Positions 35,548-44,914 are shown, numbered from the stretch's first letter. The stretch is DNA of 64,000 nucleotides from Bacillota bacterium (GCA_023409835.1 JAEYQV010000114.1:22496-86495), one strand, 5' to 3'. Translations and numbers: made by a program. Notes: generated from the letters alone by a model not told the origin.

Positions 35548-36426
35548 ATGGATAATATAGCATCAAACAATGCCATTGAGATAAAAAATCTGACGAAGAA
35601 ATACCAGAATTTCTCCATCAACCAAATCAGCTTCACTGTTCCGAAGGGATCCATTATGGGCTTCGTTGGTGAGAACGGAGCAGGAAAGACTACGACAATT
35701 AAGTCGATACTTAATCTGATCCGCCCGGACAATGGAGAGATTAGTGTTCTCGGTGAGTCCTCAAGGAATCTGTCGAAGGAATTGAAATCCCGGATAGGGG
35801 TGGTTTTTGACGGCAGCAATCTTCATGATAACCTGACGGTAAAAGAGATCAATATTATCATGAATCATATTTATACCAACTGGGATACGAAATGCTATTA
35901 TGACTACATGCAGCGCTTCGAGCTGCCCTCGGATAAGCGCCTGAAGGAGTTCTCCCGTGGAATGAAGATGAAGCTATCCATCGGGATTGCTTTATCCCAT
36001 CATTCCAAGCTACTGATTCTGGATGAAGCCACCAGCGGTCTGGATCCGATGGTACGGGATGAGATTCTGGATATTTTCCTGGAATTCATCCAGGACGAGG
36101 ATCATTCGATTCTGTTATCCTCCCACATCATCAGCGACATTGAGAAGATTGCAGACTATGTTACCTTCATCCATAAGGGGAATATTGTATTCAGCGAGAG
36201 TAAGGATGATCTGATCTACCAATACGGAATTATCCACTGTCGCAGGGAGGATGTCTCCTTCATTGACAGCAGTTATATTGTGGGAATCCGGGAGAACAGC
36301 TTCGGAGCAGAGGTAATGATAAAGAATAAGGATGCTTTTCAGAGATATCACCACGGATTTCCTGTGGAGAAGACCTCGATCGAAGAGATTATGCTGTTTA
36401 TCAGTAAGGGAAAGGAGAAAATCTGA
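35548..36426 (+). CDS. ABC transporter ATP-binding protein, YtrB-like
   Basis: 292 residues. Walker A GENGAGKTT, signature FSRGMKMK, Walker B LLILDEATSGLD and the H-loop SSHI are intact. The C-terminal ~80 residues are an accessory domain typical of BcrA/YtrB-type ATPases. The partner permease follows immediately and a YtrA-type repressor precedes, so this is likely an antibiotic-responsive or bacitracin-like resistance transporter; substrate not determinable. Confidence 0.93.
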   Translation: MDNIASNNAIEIKNLTKKYQNFSINQISFTVPKGSIMGFVGENGAGKTTTIKSILNLIRPDNGEISVLGESSRNLSKELKSRIGVVFDGSNLHDNLTVKEINIIMNHIYTNWDTKCYYDYMQRFELPSDKRLKEFSRGMKMKLSIGIALSHHSKLLILDEATSGLDPMVRDEILDIFLEFIQDEDHSILLSSHIISDIEKIADYVTFIHKGNIVFSESKDDLIYQYGIIHCRREDVSFIDSSYIVGIRENSFGAEVMIKNKDAFQRYHHGFPVEKTSIEEIMLFISKGKEKI

Positions 36427-36427
36427 T

Positions 36428-37081
36428 ATGATGGGCTTAATATTAAAGGACGTAATTAATCTGAAGAAGAATTTTAAAATACTCGGTGCACTTACCGTGT
36501 TCTACATCTTACTGTCCTTCTCCATGAATAGTGCCAGCTTTTTTGGTACAATGTTCACGTTTGTATTCGCCATGCTGACCCTGAGTACTTATTCCTTTGA
36601 TGAGCAGGCTAAATGGGATGGATATGCCCTGACGCTTCCGATTACAAAGGAGCAGATCGTTCGGAGCAAATATCTCATCATGTTTCTCCTGACCGTGTGC
36701 AGTATGATCTTCAGCTTCGGGGTATTGCTGCTGCTGAATAAGGTAATGAAGACAGAGGAGCTGTTTGAAGGTATTCTGAGCAGCACCCTGGGAGCGGCGA
36801 TTGTTATTATCTTTTACTGTATCACGATACCCCTTATCACTAAGCTAGGGGTGGAGAAATCCCGATATATCCTTACTGCCATCTACTTGATACCCTTTGT
36901 TGCCGGCAGCTTTATTATTAAGGTATTGAGAGAGCGCATGGGAGAGGTGCCCCAGAGCTTCATCCAAATCGGCAGCTTCTTATTGGAGTATGCATATTTG
37001 TTGATACCTGCGGTAATTCTTCTGGCCGTCTATCTTTCCTATTCCGTTTCAATCAGGATTTACAGCAGGAAGGAGTTCTAG
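36428..37081 (+). CDS. ABC-2 type permease
   Basis: 217 residues with six predicted membrane helices, of ABC2_membrane_5 type. An internal DGYALTLPITKEQIVRSKYL motif is characteristic: the conserved LPITRxxIVxSKYL coupling segment. The start ATG 36428 follows the ATPase stop by one base, so translation is coupled. It supplies the membrane channel for the preceding ATPase. Confidence 0.9.
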   Translation: MMGLILKDVINLKKNFKILGALTVFYILLSFSMNSASFFGTMFTFVFAMLTLSTYSFDEQAKWDGYALTLPITKEQIVRSKYLIMFLLTVCSMIFSFGVLLLLNKVMKTEELFEGILSSTLGAAIVIIFYCITIPLITKLGVEKSRYILTAIYLIPFVAGSFIIKVLRERMGEVPQSFIQIGSFLLEYAYLLIPAVILLAVYLSYSVSIRIYSRKEF

Positions 37082-37182
37082 TCGACAGGACTGCTGGGAC
37101 GGTGATAACAGCAAGAAGGTTTATGTATTTGAGATATGGATTCCGGTAAAGAAGAAAGCATAACCATAAAAGGAATAGCCTT

Positions 37183-37243
37183 AAAAGAACCTCAGGTGAA
37201 AACGTGCAAGCGGGCGTTTATTTCACCTGAGGTTCTTTTTTAT
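37183..37243 (+). terminator. Terminator of the GntR-ABC operon
   Basis: A perfect stem of at least 15 bp (GAACCTCAGGTGAAA with TTTCACCTGAGGTTC) with a ~19-nt loop and T run. The A run on the 5' side lets it also serve the opposite strand. Confidence 0.9.
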
Positions 37244-37270
37244 TGACTGCCTGTATCAGCCGGTCCAGCC

Positions 37271-38155
37271 TTAGCTGAGACGTTCTAATACATACTTTTC
37301 ATTTAATATTACACCTTTATACCGTTCCAGGCCGAATCGGTTAACGAACCAGTCGCATTTACAGAGGAACAAATAATATATATTTAAGCCGCAGCCATGC
37401 AGGGTTTCGAAATTACCCTGGCCCTTGGATATGATAACATCAGCCTCCTCCAATGCCTTCCCGGCCTGATCACTAATTCGGTCCAGTTGTGTACCGGCTA
37501 TCTGAGTCCCGTTCCCAATCACCCGGGCAATCTCTGTGAGTCCGGTCATCTCTGCATCCTCCAGGGTTGCATCGTTTACCACCGGCTGGCCGCGTACGAT
37601 CACGGTTACGTCAAGGTGTGGATATTGCTCCTTTATCACCTGGATTAGTAGCTTGTCAAGTACGATTTCGCCACAGTTATCCGTCAGATAGACCAGACGG
37701 GAGGCCTTATTAAGATCCTCCAGTAATTCTTGATATTGTGTTGGCTCCAGATACTCATCCCCGGCTTGATTTAGCAGATCCTGCAGCTTTTCCTTATCAA
37801 CCGAGTCCATAGCACCAAAGTCAATGTAATTTCCTGCTCTGGCAATCTTGAGAGCTGTAAGGAGCGGATCCGCAGAAGAGAGGATATCCTTATATATATT
37901 GGGCTCTTTAGCCAGCATATGTTGATTGTATTCCTTCTTTAGACGTTCGAAGCTGTAGGAGCTTCCGAAGTATTTCTGATGCAGACAGTTTATGTCTGCA
38001 ATCACCACCGGAGCAGTCGCTTCCTCGGCAGAATCTGCAATTATTTTCAGAACCTCACGCATATACTCAGATTTTAATTTCTCGTCCTTGATATCTCTAA
38101 TATTCTCCTCCTGCCTCTTTACAAGACAGTACATACAATATGCACTAAGCTTCAT
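37271..38155 (-). CDS. DUF89/ARMT1-like protein
   Basis: 294 residues of the DUF89 family, a metal-dependent group with damage-control phosphatase members. Conserved segments are YLTDNCGEIVLDKLL (metal-binding Asp-Asn), VRGQPVVNDAT, and ISKGQGNFETL. The N-terminus has CMYCLVKRQ, a CxxC typical of the prokaryotic subgroup. It is monocistronic. Substrate unknown; phosphorylated sugars or pantetheine phosphate are known for relatives. Confidence 0.87.
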   Translation of the reverse strand: MKLSAYCMYCLVKRQEENIRDIKDEKLKSEYMREVLKIIADSAEEATAPVVIADINCLHQKYFGSSYSFERLKKEYNQHMLAKEPNIYKDILSSADPLLTALKIARAGNYIDFGAMDSVDKEKLQDLLNQAGDEYLEPTQYQELLEDLNKASRLVYLTDNCGEIVLDKLLIQVIKEQYPHLDVTVIVRGQPVVNDATLEDAEMTGLTEIARVIGNGTQIAGTQLDRISDQAGKALEEADVIISKGQGNFETLHGCGLNIYYLFLCKCDWFVNRFGLERYKGVILNEKYVLERLS

Positions 38156-38333
38156 GGTATTCTCCTTTTCTGCTGTGAATGGAACACCATTTCATTATGC
38201 TGCCGGAAAAGGATTATGTCAAATGCTTTTACTGTTATTATCTGTTAGGACAATACAGGAGATTTTTTTCACCATTCAATACTATTATCATAAAATGGTA
38301 TGTGAACAATTATATGCAGAAAGAGGTATCAGC

Positions 38334-38819
38334 TTGAGAAACGAATATTATAACCGCTATAATAAAGATACGGATAAAGAGGCTACAGTGAAAGAACAAC
38401 AAGTATTCCCGGGCCCGCCCTTCCAACCGGGTGGCCCACCGCAAATGGGCAGACCGGGAGCAGGCAGACAACCACAACCCTTCACCCCGCCGGGAATGGG
38501 TGGTCAGGGGCCGTCATCGCCCCCTCCGAATTTTACTCCTCAGCTACCGGGAATGGAAGGCCAGCCTCTTGGCGGACCCGGGCCGGCAGTGCAGTTTGGC
38601 GGCGAAAGAGGTGGGAGACCGGGGTTCTTCCGTCCTCCGATGGATTTCAGAAGATGCTTAAATAGATTTACGTTTGTGTGGCTGTTTAACGGAAATAGCT
38701 TTTGGTTCTATCCAGTCAATATCAGGAGAAATTCTGTTGAAGGCTTCCGCTGGAGAAGGAATCGCTGGGAGTTTGAAAGAATTAACGTAAATAGAATCTT
38801 ATTTTTCCGTTGCTTCTAA
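38334..38819 (+). CDS. Pro/Gly-rich protein with aromatic Arg-rich tail
   Basis: 161 residues, family not named by me. After a short basic N-terminus (RNEYYNRYNKDTDKE) comes a disordered Pro/Gly/Gln tract (about 25-100), then a compact conserved-looking tail rich in Arg, Phe and Trp (FRRCLNRFTFVWLFNGNSFW, then FRWRRNRWEFERINVNRI, ending FFRCF). The start is TTG 38334, 6 nt after AGAGGT; upstream in-frame codons belong to the DUF89 antisense strand. The tail alternates charge and aromatics as in a beta-sheet domain of spore or envelope proteins; this is guesswork. Confidence 0.65.
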   Translation: MRNEYYNRYNKDTDKEATVKEQQVFPGPPFQPGGPPQMGRPGAGRQPQPFTPPGMGGQGPSSPPPNFTPQLPGMEGQPLGGPGPAVQFGGERGGRPGFFRPPMDFRRCLNRFTFVWLFNGNSFWFYPVNIRRNSVEGFRWRRNRWEFERINVNRILFFRCF

Positions 38820-38850
38820 ACCGGATTGTCTGCCGGTGGCATCCAACCGC
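38819..38850 (-). repeat. REP-like dispersed repeat, copy d (inverted)
   Basis: On the minus strand: GCGGTTGGATGCCACCGGCA then GACAATCCGGTT, aligned with copies a-c. It lies between the stop of the Pro/Gly-rich gene and its terminator. Confidence 0.6.
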
Positions 38851-38857
38851 TAATAGA

Positions 38858-38893
38858 AGGCCTGGGATTTCCCCCAAGGGAAATCCCAGGCCT
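38858..38893. terminator. Bidirectional terminator between convergent genes
   Basis: AGGCCTGGGATTTCCC and GGGAAATCCCAGGCCT form a perfect 16-bp stem with a 4-nt loop, followed on the plus strand by CCATTTATTATT. Confidence 0.75.
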
Positions 38894-38916
38894 CCATTTA
38901 TTATTATATTAGAATA

Positions 38917-39348
38917 CTATTCGATAGCGATATATTTCTTCTGCTCAAGCTTTGCTTCGTTCTTATCCTTTGGGAAAACCAACTTCAGTATTCCGTTATC
39001 AAAGGTTGCACGGAAATCCTCTTCCTTCAGATAATCACCGACATAGAAGCTTCTCTTGCAGCTTCCTACAAAGCGCTCACGGTGAATATATTTGCCTTTC
39101 TCATCGTTTTCTTCCTTTGATTCCAGCTTGTCAGCAGAGATTGTAAGATAACCGTTTTCCAGCTGTGCTTGAATATCCTTCTTTTCGAAGCCGGGAAGCT
39201 CGATCTCTAGCTGGTAATCATCTCCGAGATCCTTAACGTTAGTATTCATCCACTTTTCAGTAGGCTTCGTATAAGAGAGAGGGAATGAGAATACATCATT
39301 AAAAAAGCTGTCTACAAAATTGTTTTCAAAAATTCTTGGTAATAACAT
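38917..39348 (-). CDS. Hsp20-family small heat-shock protein
   Basis: 143 residues. The alpha-crystallin domain spans about 35-132 with LEIELPGFEKKDIQAQLENG, GKYIHRERFVGSCKRSF and FDNGILKLVFPK; the last carries the conserved A/GxxxNGVL-like strand. The C-terminal KYIAIE gives the IXI-like docking motif. It is an ATP-independent holdase. A CIRCE element overlaps its promoter, so HrcA should control it. ATG 39348 has AAGGAGG upstream. Confidence 0.95.
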   Translation of the reverse strand: MLLPRIFENNFVDSFFNDVFSFPLSYTKPTEKWMNTNVKDLGDDYQLEIELPGFEKKDIQAQLENGYLTISADKLESKEENDEKGKYIHRERFVGSCKRSFYVGDYLKEEDFRATFDNGILKLVFPKDKNEAKLEQKKYIAIE

Positions 39349-39411
39349 ATTAATTCCTCCTTATTTTATTATATAAACTACGGCTTTGTTTGTTACCTTT
39401 GTTCTACATGT

Positions 39412-39454
39412 AATATAACACACAGTATTAGCACTGTCAAGAGGAGAGTGCTAA
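39412..39454 (-). promoter_or_regulatory. hsp20 promoter with CIRCE operator
   Basis: Arms TTAGCACTG (39428-39436) and GAGTGCTAA (39446-39454) are separated by nine bases, one mismatch from the CIRCE consensus bound by HrcA. On the minus strand TTGACA (39440-39435) lies inside it and TATATT (39417-39412) follows after 17 bp. Confidence 0.92.
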
Positions 39455-39580
39455 TTTCACAAAATCTTCATAATTAAAAAAATAATAGAGTATTGTCATA
39501 TTATGCCTAAATATTGACAAATTTGGGAAAAAAAGGTATACTGGTATCAAAGAATGATTTTAGAAAAAGGAGCCCCCATA

Positions 39581-42500
39581 ATGTCGCTGCCGGTAATATT
39601 TTCGCTGGTTTTTTTCCTGGCCTTTTCGGTTTACTTTATACTAATGATGTATATATTGCAGATCAGCAGAAAATCCACGATTCACTGGGTTTTCGTGCTG
39701 TGCTGTATTGCATTGTGCATATGGGCATTTGCCTTCTCTATAGCAAATTCTGCTCCAGATATTGAGACCAGTGTGTTTTGGCGGAGGGTAGCTACCTTCG
39801 GTTGGGGAACGTTCTTCAGTTTTTTGCTGCATTTTATTCTACTGCTGACCGGTCATAGAACATTAATGGGTAAGAAGTGGATATATCTGGTGCTCTATCT
39901 TCCGGCAGTATTAAACATATCTGTTTTCTTTATTTTCAAAGATTTAACTCAATATCATATGATAAAAACCTATGCCGGATGGATTAATAACACCCGGCAA
40001 AGCCTCTGGGATTGGCTATATGATTTATATTATTCAAGCTTTTCTCTTACCATAGCCGTACTACTCGGACGGTGGGGGATTACTTCCAAGGAAAAATCAG
40101 AAAGAAAGCAGGGGAAGATCCTATTTATCTCGTTTCTGGTTGCTATCATAGTTGGAACCTTAACAGAATTTGTAATCAACTATATCGGCAGTGTCAAGGT
40201 ACCTCAGATTGCACCGGTCCTCGCTATGTTACCGATATCCTGTATGTGTTATTGCATCAGACACTATGGTTTGATCCGGACGGACCAATGCCCGGCAAAG
40301 GAAGGACAGATTCTAAATGATGCAACACGCAATCAGATATTTGGATACTTGGCACAGCTATATGTTCTGGGAGCCTTTATCAGCTTTTTGGCGCTGTATT
40401 TCTTCATGGAAAAGCCGATGAGAGAGGTTATTTTGTTCAGTGGTACAGTTCTGTGCGGAGGTATTTTGCTGCAACAGACCCAGAACCTGAAGACAGGATT
40501 TAAGTTAAAAAACGTACTTTCCTATTCTATTCTGATACTATCCGTCCCCTATATTCTGCTCCGGTATATTGACCAGTCGCCATTTTATGCCTGGGTCATT
40601 CCGGTTATACTAATTATATTTTCCATTGCCTTTAATCATAAGCAGCTACTTAGTATGATAGGGTTATCAGCACTGGTTACATACGTATTGATCATGGTTA
40701 TGAGACCTGCAGTCATCGTTAGCTTTCAGACATCAGATCACATAATCAGGATTTTTTTTATGGTAGCTATCGTAGGGATTGCTCATTATATTAATCGTAT
40801 TTATCTTGCCAGGTTGGCGGAGAATGAGGAACAGATGAAGCTGCAGAAGCTGTTATCCGATATATCTGCATTATTAATAACGGTGAATGATAGTAATATT
40901 TATGTTAAGTCAACTAGGGTGTTACAAATGTGCGGCGAGCATTTTGATGTGGACAGGACGTACCTGTATCTAGTTGCTAAAGAAGACAGGACAACGCCAG
41001 CTTGCTGTGAATGGGTTAACAGCGATATTGATACATCCGGAGCATCCACGAATGGAAGCGATTATAACGGGCTTCCTAACTTTCTCAATCCCGAAGAGCT
41101 TCTGCTGAACGGAAGCTTATGGATACAGGAGGTCACAGAGCTACCGGAGCATTGTATGGAGAGAAAATGGATGGAGGACAGACAGGTGAAGTCCCTTCTG
41201 ATTCTTCCATTAAGAAATAAGGAATCACTTTGGGGTATCTGGAGCTTCGAAAGAGTTAAGACGGTCCAGGGATTTTCCGGGGAGCAGTTGGAAGCTCTTA
41301 AGATCATAGCTAATCTTCTGTCGGATATTTACTACAAGATTGAAGTAGAGAAGGAGATAAGCTACAGAGCTTATTACGACAGCCTGACAGGTCTTCCAAA
41401 CCGTGAGCTGTTCAAAAACAGGCTGAGTAAGTCGCTTCTGGAGGCAGGAAAAGCGGGTCGTAGGCTGGGAGTGGTTTTTATTGATATTGACTCCTTTAAG
41501 CTAATTAATGATACCATTGGCCATGAGGGGGGAGACTCTCTTCTGATACAGTTAGGTAGGAGAATCTCTCGGGTTATTAAGCCGGAGGATACCATTTCGC
41601 GTTATGGCGGTGATGAATTCCTGCTATTAATATCACAGGCTCAGCAGGTTGAGGAGATCATCTCAGAGGCCAATCGAATCATTGAAACCATAAAACAGCC
41701 GATTATGATTAAGAATCAGGAGTTCTTCGTTACAGTCAGTGCGGGGATAGCGATATATCCCTATGACGGAGATAACGTAACAGATCTGATTAAGCATTCA
41801 GACCTGGCAATGTACGTTTCGAAGCAGAAAGGTAAGAATAATTATACCCTCTGTTCGGAGGAAATGAAGAATCAGGTTGATACCAGCTTGGAAATGACCA
41901 GCAGCCTACACCGGGCATTGGAAAGAAATGAGATACTAGTTTATTATCAGCCTCAGATTCGTATCGATACAGGGGAAATAACCGGATTCGAGGTTATGGT
42001 ACGCTGGCAGCACCCCGAGAAGGGGCTATTACATCCGAAGGAATTTTATAAGATTGCTGAAAAATCAGGGCTAATTCATCCGATCGGTCAATTGGTTTTA
42101 GAGACAGCCTGTCGTCAAAATATGTTGTGGCAGGAGCAGGGAATGAAGCCATTGAAAATAGCGGTTAATCTGTCAGCGGTACAGTTTCGCAATCCTAATC
42201 TGGTTGATATCATCCATCGGATTCTAAAGGAAACGAAGCTCCCTTCGTCCTGCCTGGAGTTCGAGGTAAGTGAAGGTATAGCGGTCAATGAAGCGGAGGC
42301 AACCATTACAACCCTCCAGAGGGTGAGGGAACTGGGAATTGGTATCTGTGTGGATGCTTTCGGAACCGAGTATTCCTCCTTAAATAAAATCATGAAGCTA
42401 CCTGTTGACAGGATCAAGCTAGAGGAACAATTCCTCCGGGGGATAGGTCATTCAGACAAGGAAGAGGGAGTCATTAAGGTCATTATACAGCTCGGAAGGA

Positions 42501-42661
42501 CCCTGGGAATGGACATCATTGCGGAAGGAGTAGAGACAGAAGAACAGCTGGTATTTCTTAAGACGAATCAGTGTGAGCTGGCTCAGGGCAATTATTATTA
42601 TGATCCGATGCTATCCCATGAACTGGAAGAATTACTCCGGAAGCTGCATTGTTTTGAGTAA
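39581..42661 (+). CDS. 7TM-GAF-GGDEF-EAL protein, probable diguanylate cyclase
   Basis: 1026 residues. An N-terminal membrane region like the histidine-kinase 7TM sensor (about 1-230), further helices to ~405, a GAF-like domain (~420-590), GGDEF (~600-770) and EAL (~776-1020). The cyclase site is intact (RYGGDEF, ~675), but the inhibitory RxxD is KPED. The EAL half is degenerate: EAL reads EVM, DDFGTG reads DAFGTE, and KIDxxF reads KLEEQF; AEGVET is retained. Net c-di-GMP synthesis is therefore likely, with EAL as a sensor. ATG 39581 has AAAAGGAG 8 nt upstream; an in-frame ATG at 39554 lacks a signal. Confidence 0.92.
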   Translation: MSLPVIFSLVFFLAFSVYFILMMYILQISRKSTIHWVFVLCCIALCIWAFAFSIANSAPDIETSVFWRRVATFGWGTFFSFLLHFILLLTGHRTLMGKKWIYLVLYLPAVLNISVFFIFKDLTQYHMIKTYAGWINNTRQSLWDWLYDLYYSSFSLTIAVLLGRWGITSKEKSERKQGKILFISFLVAIIVGTLTEFVINYIGSVKVPQIAPVLAMLPISCMCYCIRHYGLIRTDQCPAKEGQILNDATRNQIFGYLAQLYVLGAFISFLALYFFMEKPMREVILFSGTVLCGGILLQQTQNLKTGFKLKNVLSYSILILSVPYILLRYIDQSPFYAWVIPVILIIFSIAFNHKQLLSMIGLSALVTYVLIMVMRPAVIVSFQTSDHIIRIFFMVAIVGIAHYINRIYLARLAENEEQMKLQKLLSDISALLITVNDSNIYVKSTRVLQMCGEHFDVDRTYLYLVAKEDRTTPACCEWVNSDIDTSGASTNGSDYNGLPNFLNPEELLLNGSLWIQEVTELPEHCMERKWMEDRQVKSLLILPLRNKESLWGIWSFERVKTVQGFSGEQLEALKIIANLLSDIYYKIEVEKEISYRAYYDSLTGLPNRELFKNRLSKSLLEAGKAGRRLGVVFIDIDSFKLINDTIGHEGGDSLLIQLGRRISRVIKPEDTISRYGGDEFLLLISQAQQVEEIISEANRIIETIKQPIMIKNQEFFVTVSAGIAIYPYDGDNVTDLIKHSDLAMYVSKQKGKNNYTLCSEEMKNQVDTSLEMTSSLHRALERNEILVYYQPQIRIDTGEITGFEVMVRWQHPEKGLLHPKEFYKIAEKSGLIHPIGQLVLETACRQNMLWQEQGMKPLKIAVNLSAVQFRNPNLVDIIHRILKETKLPSSCLEFEVSEGIAVNEAEATITTLQRVRELGIGICVDAFGTEYSSLNKIMKLPVDRIKLEEQFLRGIGHSDKEEGVIKVIIQLGRTLGMDIIAEGVETEEQLVFLKTNQCELAQGNYYYDPMLSHELEELLRKLHCFE

Positions 42662-42778
42662 GCTGGAATTCTCATTGATAATTTGATTATATTGCCGTAT
42701 TATGGTAAGGTAAAGAAGCGGACTCTATTACACTGCTAATTTTATTTGAACATAAAAACAGGTTATGATAATCTATAT

Positions 42779-42796
42779 GGTATATATACCTTGACA
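42779..42796 (+). promoter_or_regulatory. Palindrome abutting a TTGACA box before the XRE-TPR genes
   Basis: GGTATATATACC (42779-42790) is a perfect 12-bp palindrome directly before TTGACA (42791-42796). No good -10 follows at 17 bp (ATTCAT). It is a candidate control site for the two regulator genes. The rest of 42662-42882 holds nothing else clear. Confidence 0.4.
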
Positions 42797-42882
42797 TCAT
42801 CTCAAATCTGAGTATTCATAGAATGGAAGATTAGCAGTCAGAGAGGATGGATGCGAGGTACTTTTGATGGGGGGACGATTCT

Positions 42883-43836
42883 GTGGCCAACGAGTTTGAA
42901 TCAGATAATAACAAAATTGGTTCTGCCATTTACTATTTTCGTGAGAATAATTATATCTCTCAGAGCAAGCTGTGCAAGGGATTATGCTCTGTATCTACAT
43001 TATCCAGAATTGAGGCCGGAGAACGTGATGTGGACTCCTTGTTGCTGGAGGCTTTATTAGAGAGGCTTGGGAAGACACCGAACCAGTTTGAGCTTATTCT
43101 TACTGATCTCGATTATGAGTCATATCAAAACAGAGAAGAGATTAAAAAACTGATTGAGAAGAAAAACATCACAGTGGCAGAGAGTCGCTTAAATATGTAT
43201 GAAAGGATTTCGGGCTCCAAGGGCTCCGTACATAAACAGTTTATCGTAACCTGTCGGGCTTTATTAAACGAGCTTAAGGGAGGACCGATGGAACAGACAA
43301 TCGATCTGTTCATGGATGCAATCAGCTATACCGTTCCTGATTTTAAAGCCAATAAAATTAATGAATATCATTTAAGTAATACGGAGTTGAATATCATTAT
43401 AGATATCATTCAGCGGATGATCTCAGCAGATATGGTAGACAGAGCGAAGAAAATACTCCTCCAGGTACTGGATTATCTGGATTCCCATAAATCTATGGCT
43501 GAGAATGATAGGCAGTACCCCAAGGTTGCAGTAATTGCCTGTAATATTTACTTGAAGGAAAAGAATCTAAAGAAAGCACTGGAATTATCAAGTAAAGGCT
43601 TGGATAAGCTGAAGAGCAGCCGGAAATTAGAGTATCGAGGCGAATTGTATCTAATACAAGCCCAGACGGCAGAGGCTTTAAATAAAACAAAGGAAGAATG
43701 GAACTCAATTCGAGGAGAGTGCTTAAGACTTTACCTGCAGGCATATTATTTATATGAATTTAGTGAAGAATATGCTGTTGCTGAGTCCATCAAGAAACAC
43801 TTACAGGAGGAATTACTATGGGAAGGTATCGATTAG
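42883..43836 (+). CDS. XRE-TPR regulator, RRNPP-like (first of pair)
   Basis: 317 residues. An N-terminal helix-turn-helix (IGSAIYYFRENNYISQSKLC, then GLCSVSTLSRIEAGERDVDS) is followed by ~240 residues of paired helices like tetratricopeptide repeats. This is the architecture of peptide-sensing RRNPP regulators (Rgg, PlcR, PrgX). The start GTG 42883 has a G-rich stretch ~10 nt upstream. It overlaps the next, paralogous regulator by 19 nt. A 51-residue pre-peptide gene is found at the end of that second regulator. Peptide binding is inference. Confidence 0.85.
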   Translation: MANEFESDNNKIGSAIYYFRENNYISQSKLCKGLCSVSTLSRIEAGERDVDSLLLEALLERLGKTPNQFELILTDLDYESYQNREEIKKLIEKKNITVAESRLNMYERISGSKGSVHKQFIVTCRALLNELKGGPMEQTIDLFMDAISYTVPDFKANKINEYHLSNTELNIIIDIIQRMISADMVDRAKKILLQVLDYLDSHKSMAENDRQYPKVAVIACNIYLKEKNLKKALELSSKGLDKLKSSRKLEYRGELYLIQAQTAEALNKTKEEWNSIRGECLRLYLQAYYLYEFSEEYAVAESIKKHLQEELLWEGID

Positions 43837-44762
43837 GGGACATCATCAGGATGACCAGAAGATCCCTATCCATAACTCAAGAGCAGTTAAGTGACGGAAT
43901 TTGCTCCGTTGAGAGTCTTTCCAGGATGGAGACAGGGAAGCAGACTCCAAGCCGTGAAACCTATGAGCTATTGATGGAACGTATGGGACGGATTAGGGAT
44001 CGAGCTTACTCTATGCTCTCCATATCGGATTTTAAGGTATTGGAGAAGATGGAGTTATTCGAAGACTGTCTTAAGCGTTATGATTATCAGCAAGCGGATA
44101 TGATACTAGCGGAGATTAAAAAGAGTATCGGAAATACCTTATTAGACAAGCAGTTCCTGATTAGGGCTGAGTGTCTGGTAGATTACCGCCAAAATAGAAT
44201 AGGTGTTGATGAATATCTGGAAGGCTTAATAAGAGCAATTTCACTTACGATCCCCAAATACGGAAATATTATATTGTCCAACTGGCCGCTGAGCTTCTAT
44301 GAGGAAGTCTTGCTATTGAACATTTCAACTGCCTATGCAGAGAAGAATGATTATCAAAAAGCAATCGAGATATTAGATCAAATGAATAATGCTGTAAAAC
44401 AGAGCTATATGGATGAACAACAAAGGGCAATTATGCTGATAGCTAATTCGTATAATTTGGCCAAATGGCTGGGATTAGTAGGGGAATATGAAAGATCCAA
44501 TGAGATTGCCAACGAAGGAATAAGACTTTGCAGAAAATATAAATTGGGAAATGTACTCCCGCTTCTACTATTCTGTGTTGCCTGGAATAAGGAACAGCTA
44601 ATAGAAGCAGGAGCAATGTCACCAGAACTTAGGAGAGAATGCTTAGCAGAACGTAAAAGAGCTTATTATATCGCTGTTGCTATGCAAAACAACTTTATTG
44701 CCAAAACGATTGATGAAAATACGTTGACAGAATATCAGGTCTCATTTGAAGATGATGTTTAG
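43818..44762 (+). CDS. XRE-TPR regulator, RRNPP-like (second of pair)
   Basis: 314 residues, paralogous to the preceding protein: HTH LGDIIRMTRRSLSITQEQLS, then GICSVESLSRMETGKQTPSR, then an all-helical TPR-like domain with YEEVLLLNISTAYAEKNDY and EYERSNEIANEGIRLC. ACAGGAGG lies 8 nt before ATG 43818, inside the previous gene. Its stop overlaps by 4 nt the stop of a convergent gene for a secreted-type small peptide, the arrangement expected of a receptor and its pheromone. Likely a peptide-responsive transcription factor. Confidence 0.87.
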   Translation: MGRYRLGDIIRMTRRSLSITQEQLSDGICSVESLSRMETGKQTPSRETYELLMERMGRIRDRAYSMLSISDFKVLEKMELFEDCLKRYDYQQADMILAEIKKSIGNTLLDKQFLIRAECLVDYRQNRIGVDEYLEGLIRAISLTIPKYGNIILSNWPLSFYEEVLLLNISTAYAEKNDYQKAIEILDQMNNAVKQSYMDEQQRAIMLIANSYNLAKWLGLVGEYERSNEIANEGIRLCRKYKLGNVLPLLLFCVAWNKEQLIEAGAMSPELRRECLAERKRAYYIAVAMQNNFIAKTIDENTLTEYQVSFEDDV

Positions 44763-44914
44763 ATAGTGTCGATTGGTGGTAGTATATTAAAGAGAACCGG
44801 TCCGTTATTCGCAGGTTTTGTAGGAGGAACTGCACCATTTCCATTCGAATTTGTAGTCACGCTTAAGAGCATAAGAAGTGTTAATACAGCAAATACTTTT
44901 TTGAATTTTTTCAT
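44759..44914 (-). CDS. Candidate pheromone pre-peptide (51 residues)
   Basis: A short gene with a near-ideal AAGGAGG 7 nt before ATG 44914. The product begins MKKFKKVFAVLTLLMLLSV, a basic n-region plus hydrophobic core of a Sec signal peptide, followed by a ~28-residue tail rich in Asn, Gly and Pro ending PVLFNILPPIDTI. Size and form resemble PapR/NprX-type precursors, whose C-terminal residues become the signal. It is convergent with, and overlaps by 4 nt, the second XRE-TPR regulator. A TATAAT (44970-44965) lies upstream, with its -35 region inside a 29-bp palindrome. Function is inference. Confidence 0.75.
   Translation of the reverse strand: MKKFKKVFAVLTLLMLLSVTTNSNGNGAVPPTKPANNGPVLFNILPPIDTI

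Noticed and set aside
37992..38333. N-terminal extension of the Pro/Gly-rich protein
   Set aside because: It is antisense to the DUF89 gene and lacks a signal; TTG 38334 has AGAGGT at the right distance.
42847..42867. Six-codon upstream ORF before the first XRE-TPR gene
   Set aside because: Has AGAGAGG upstream but is too short to judge.
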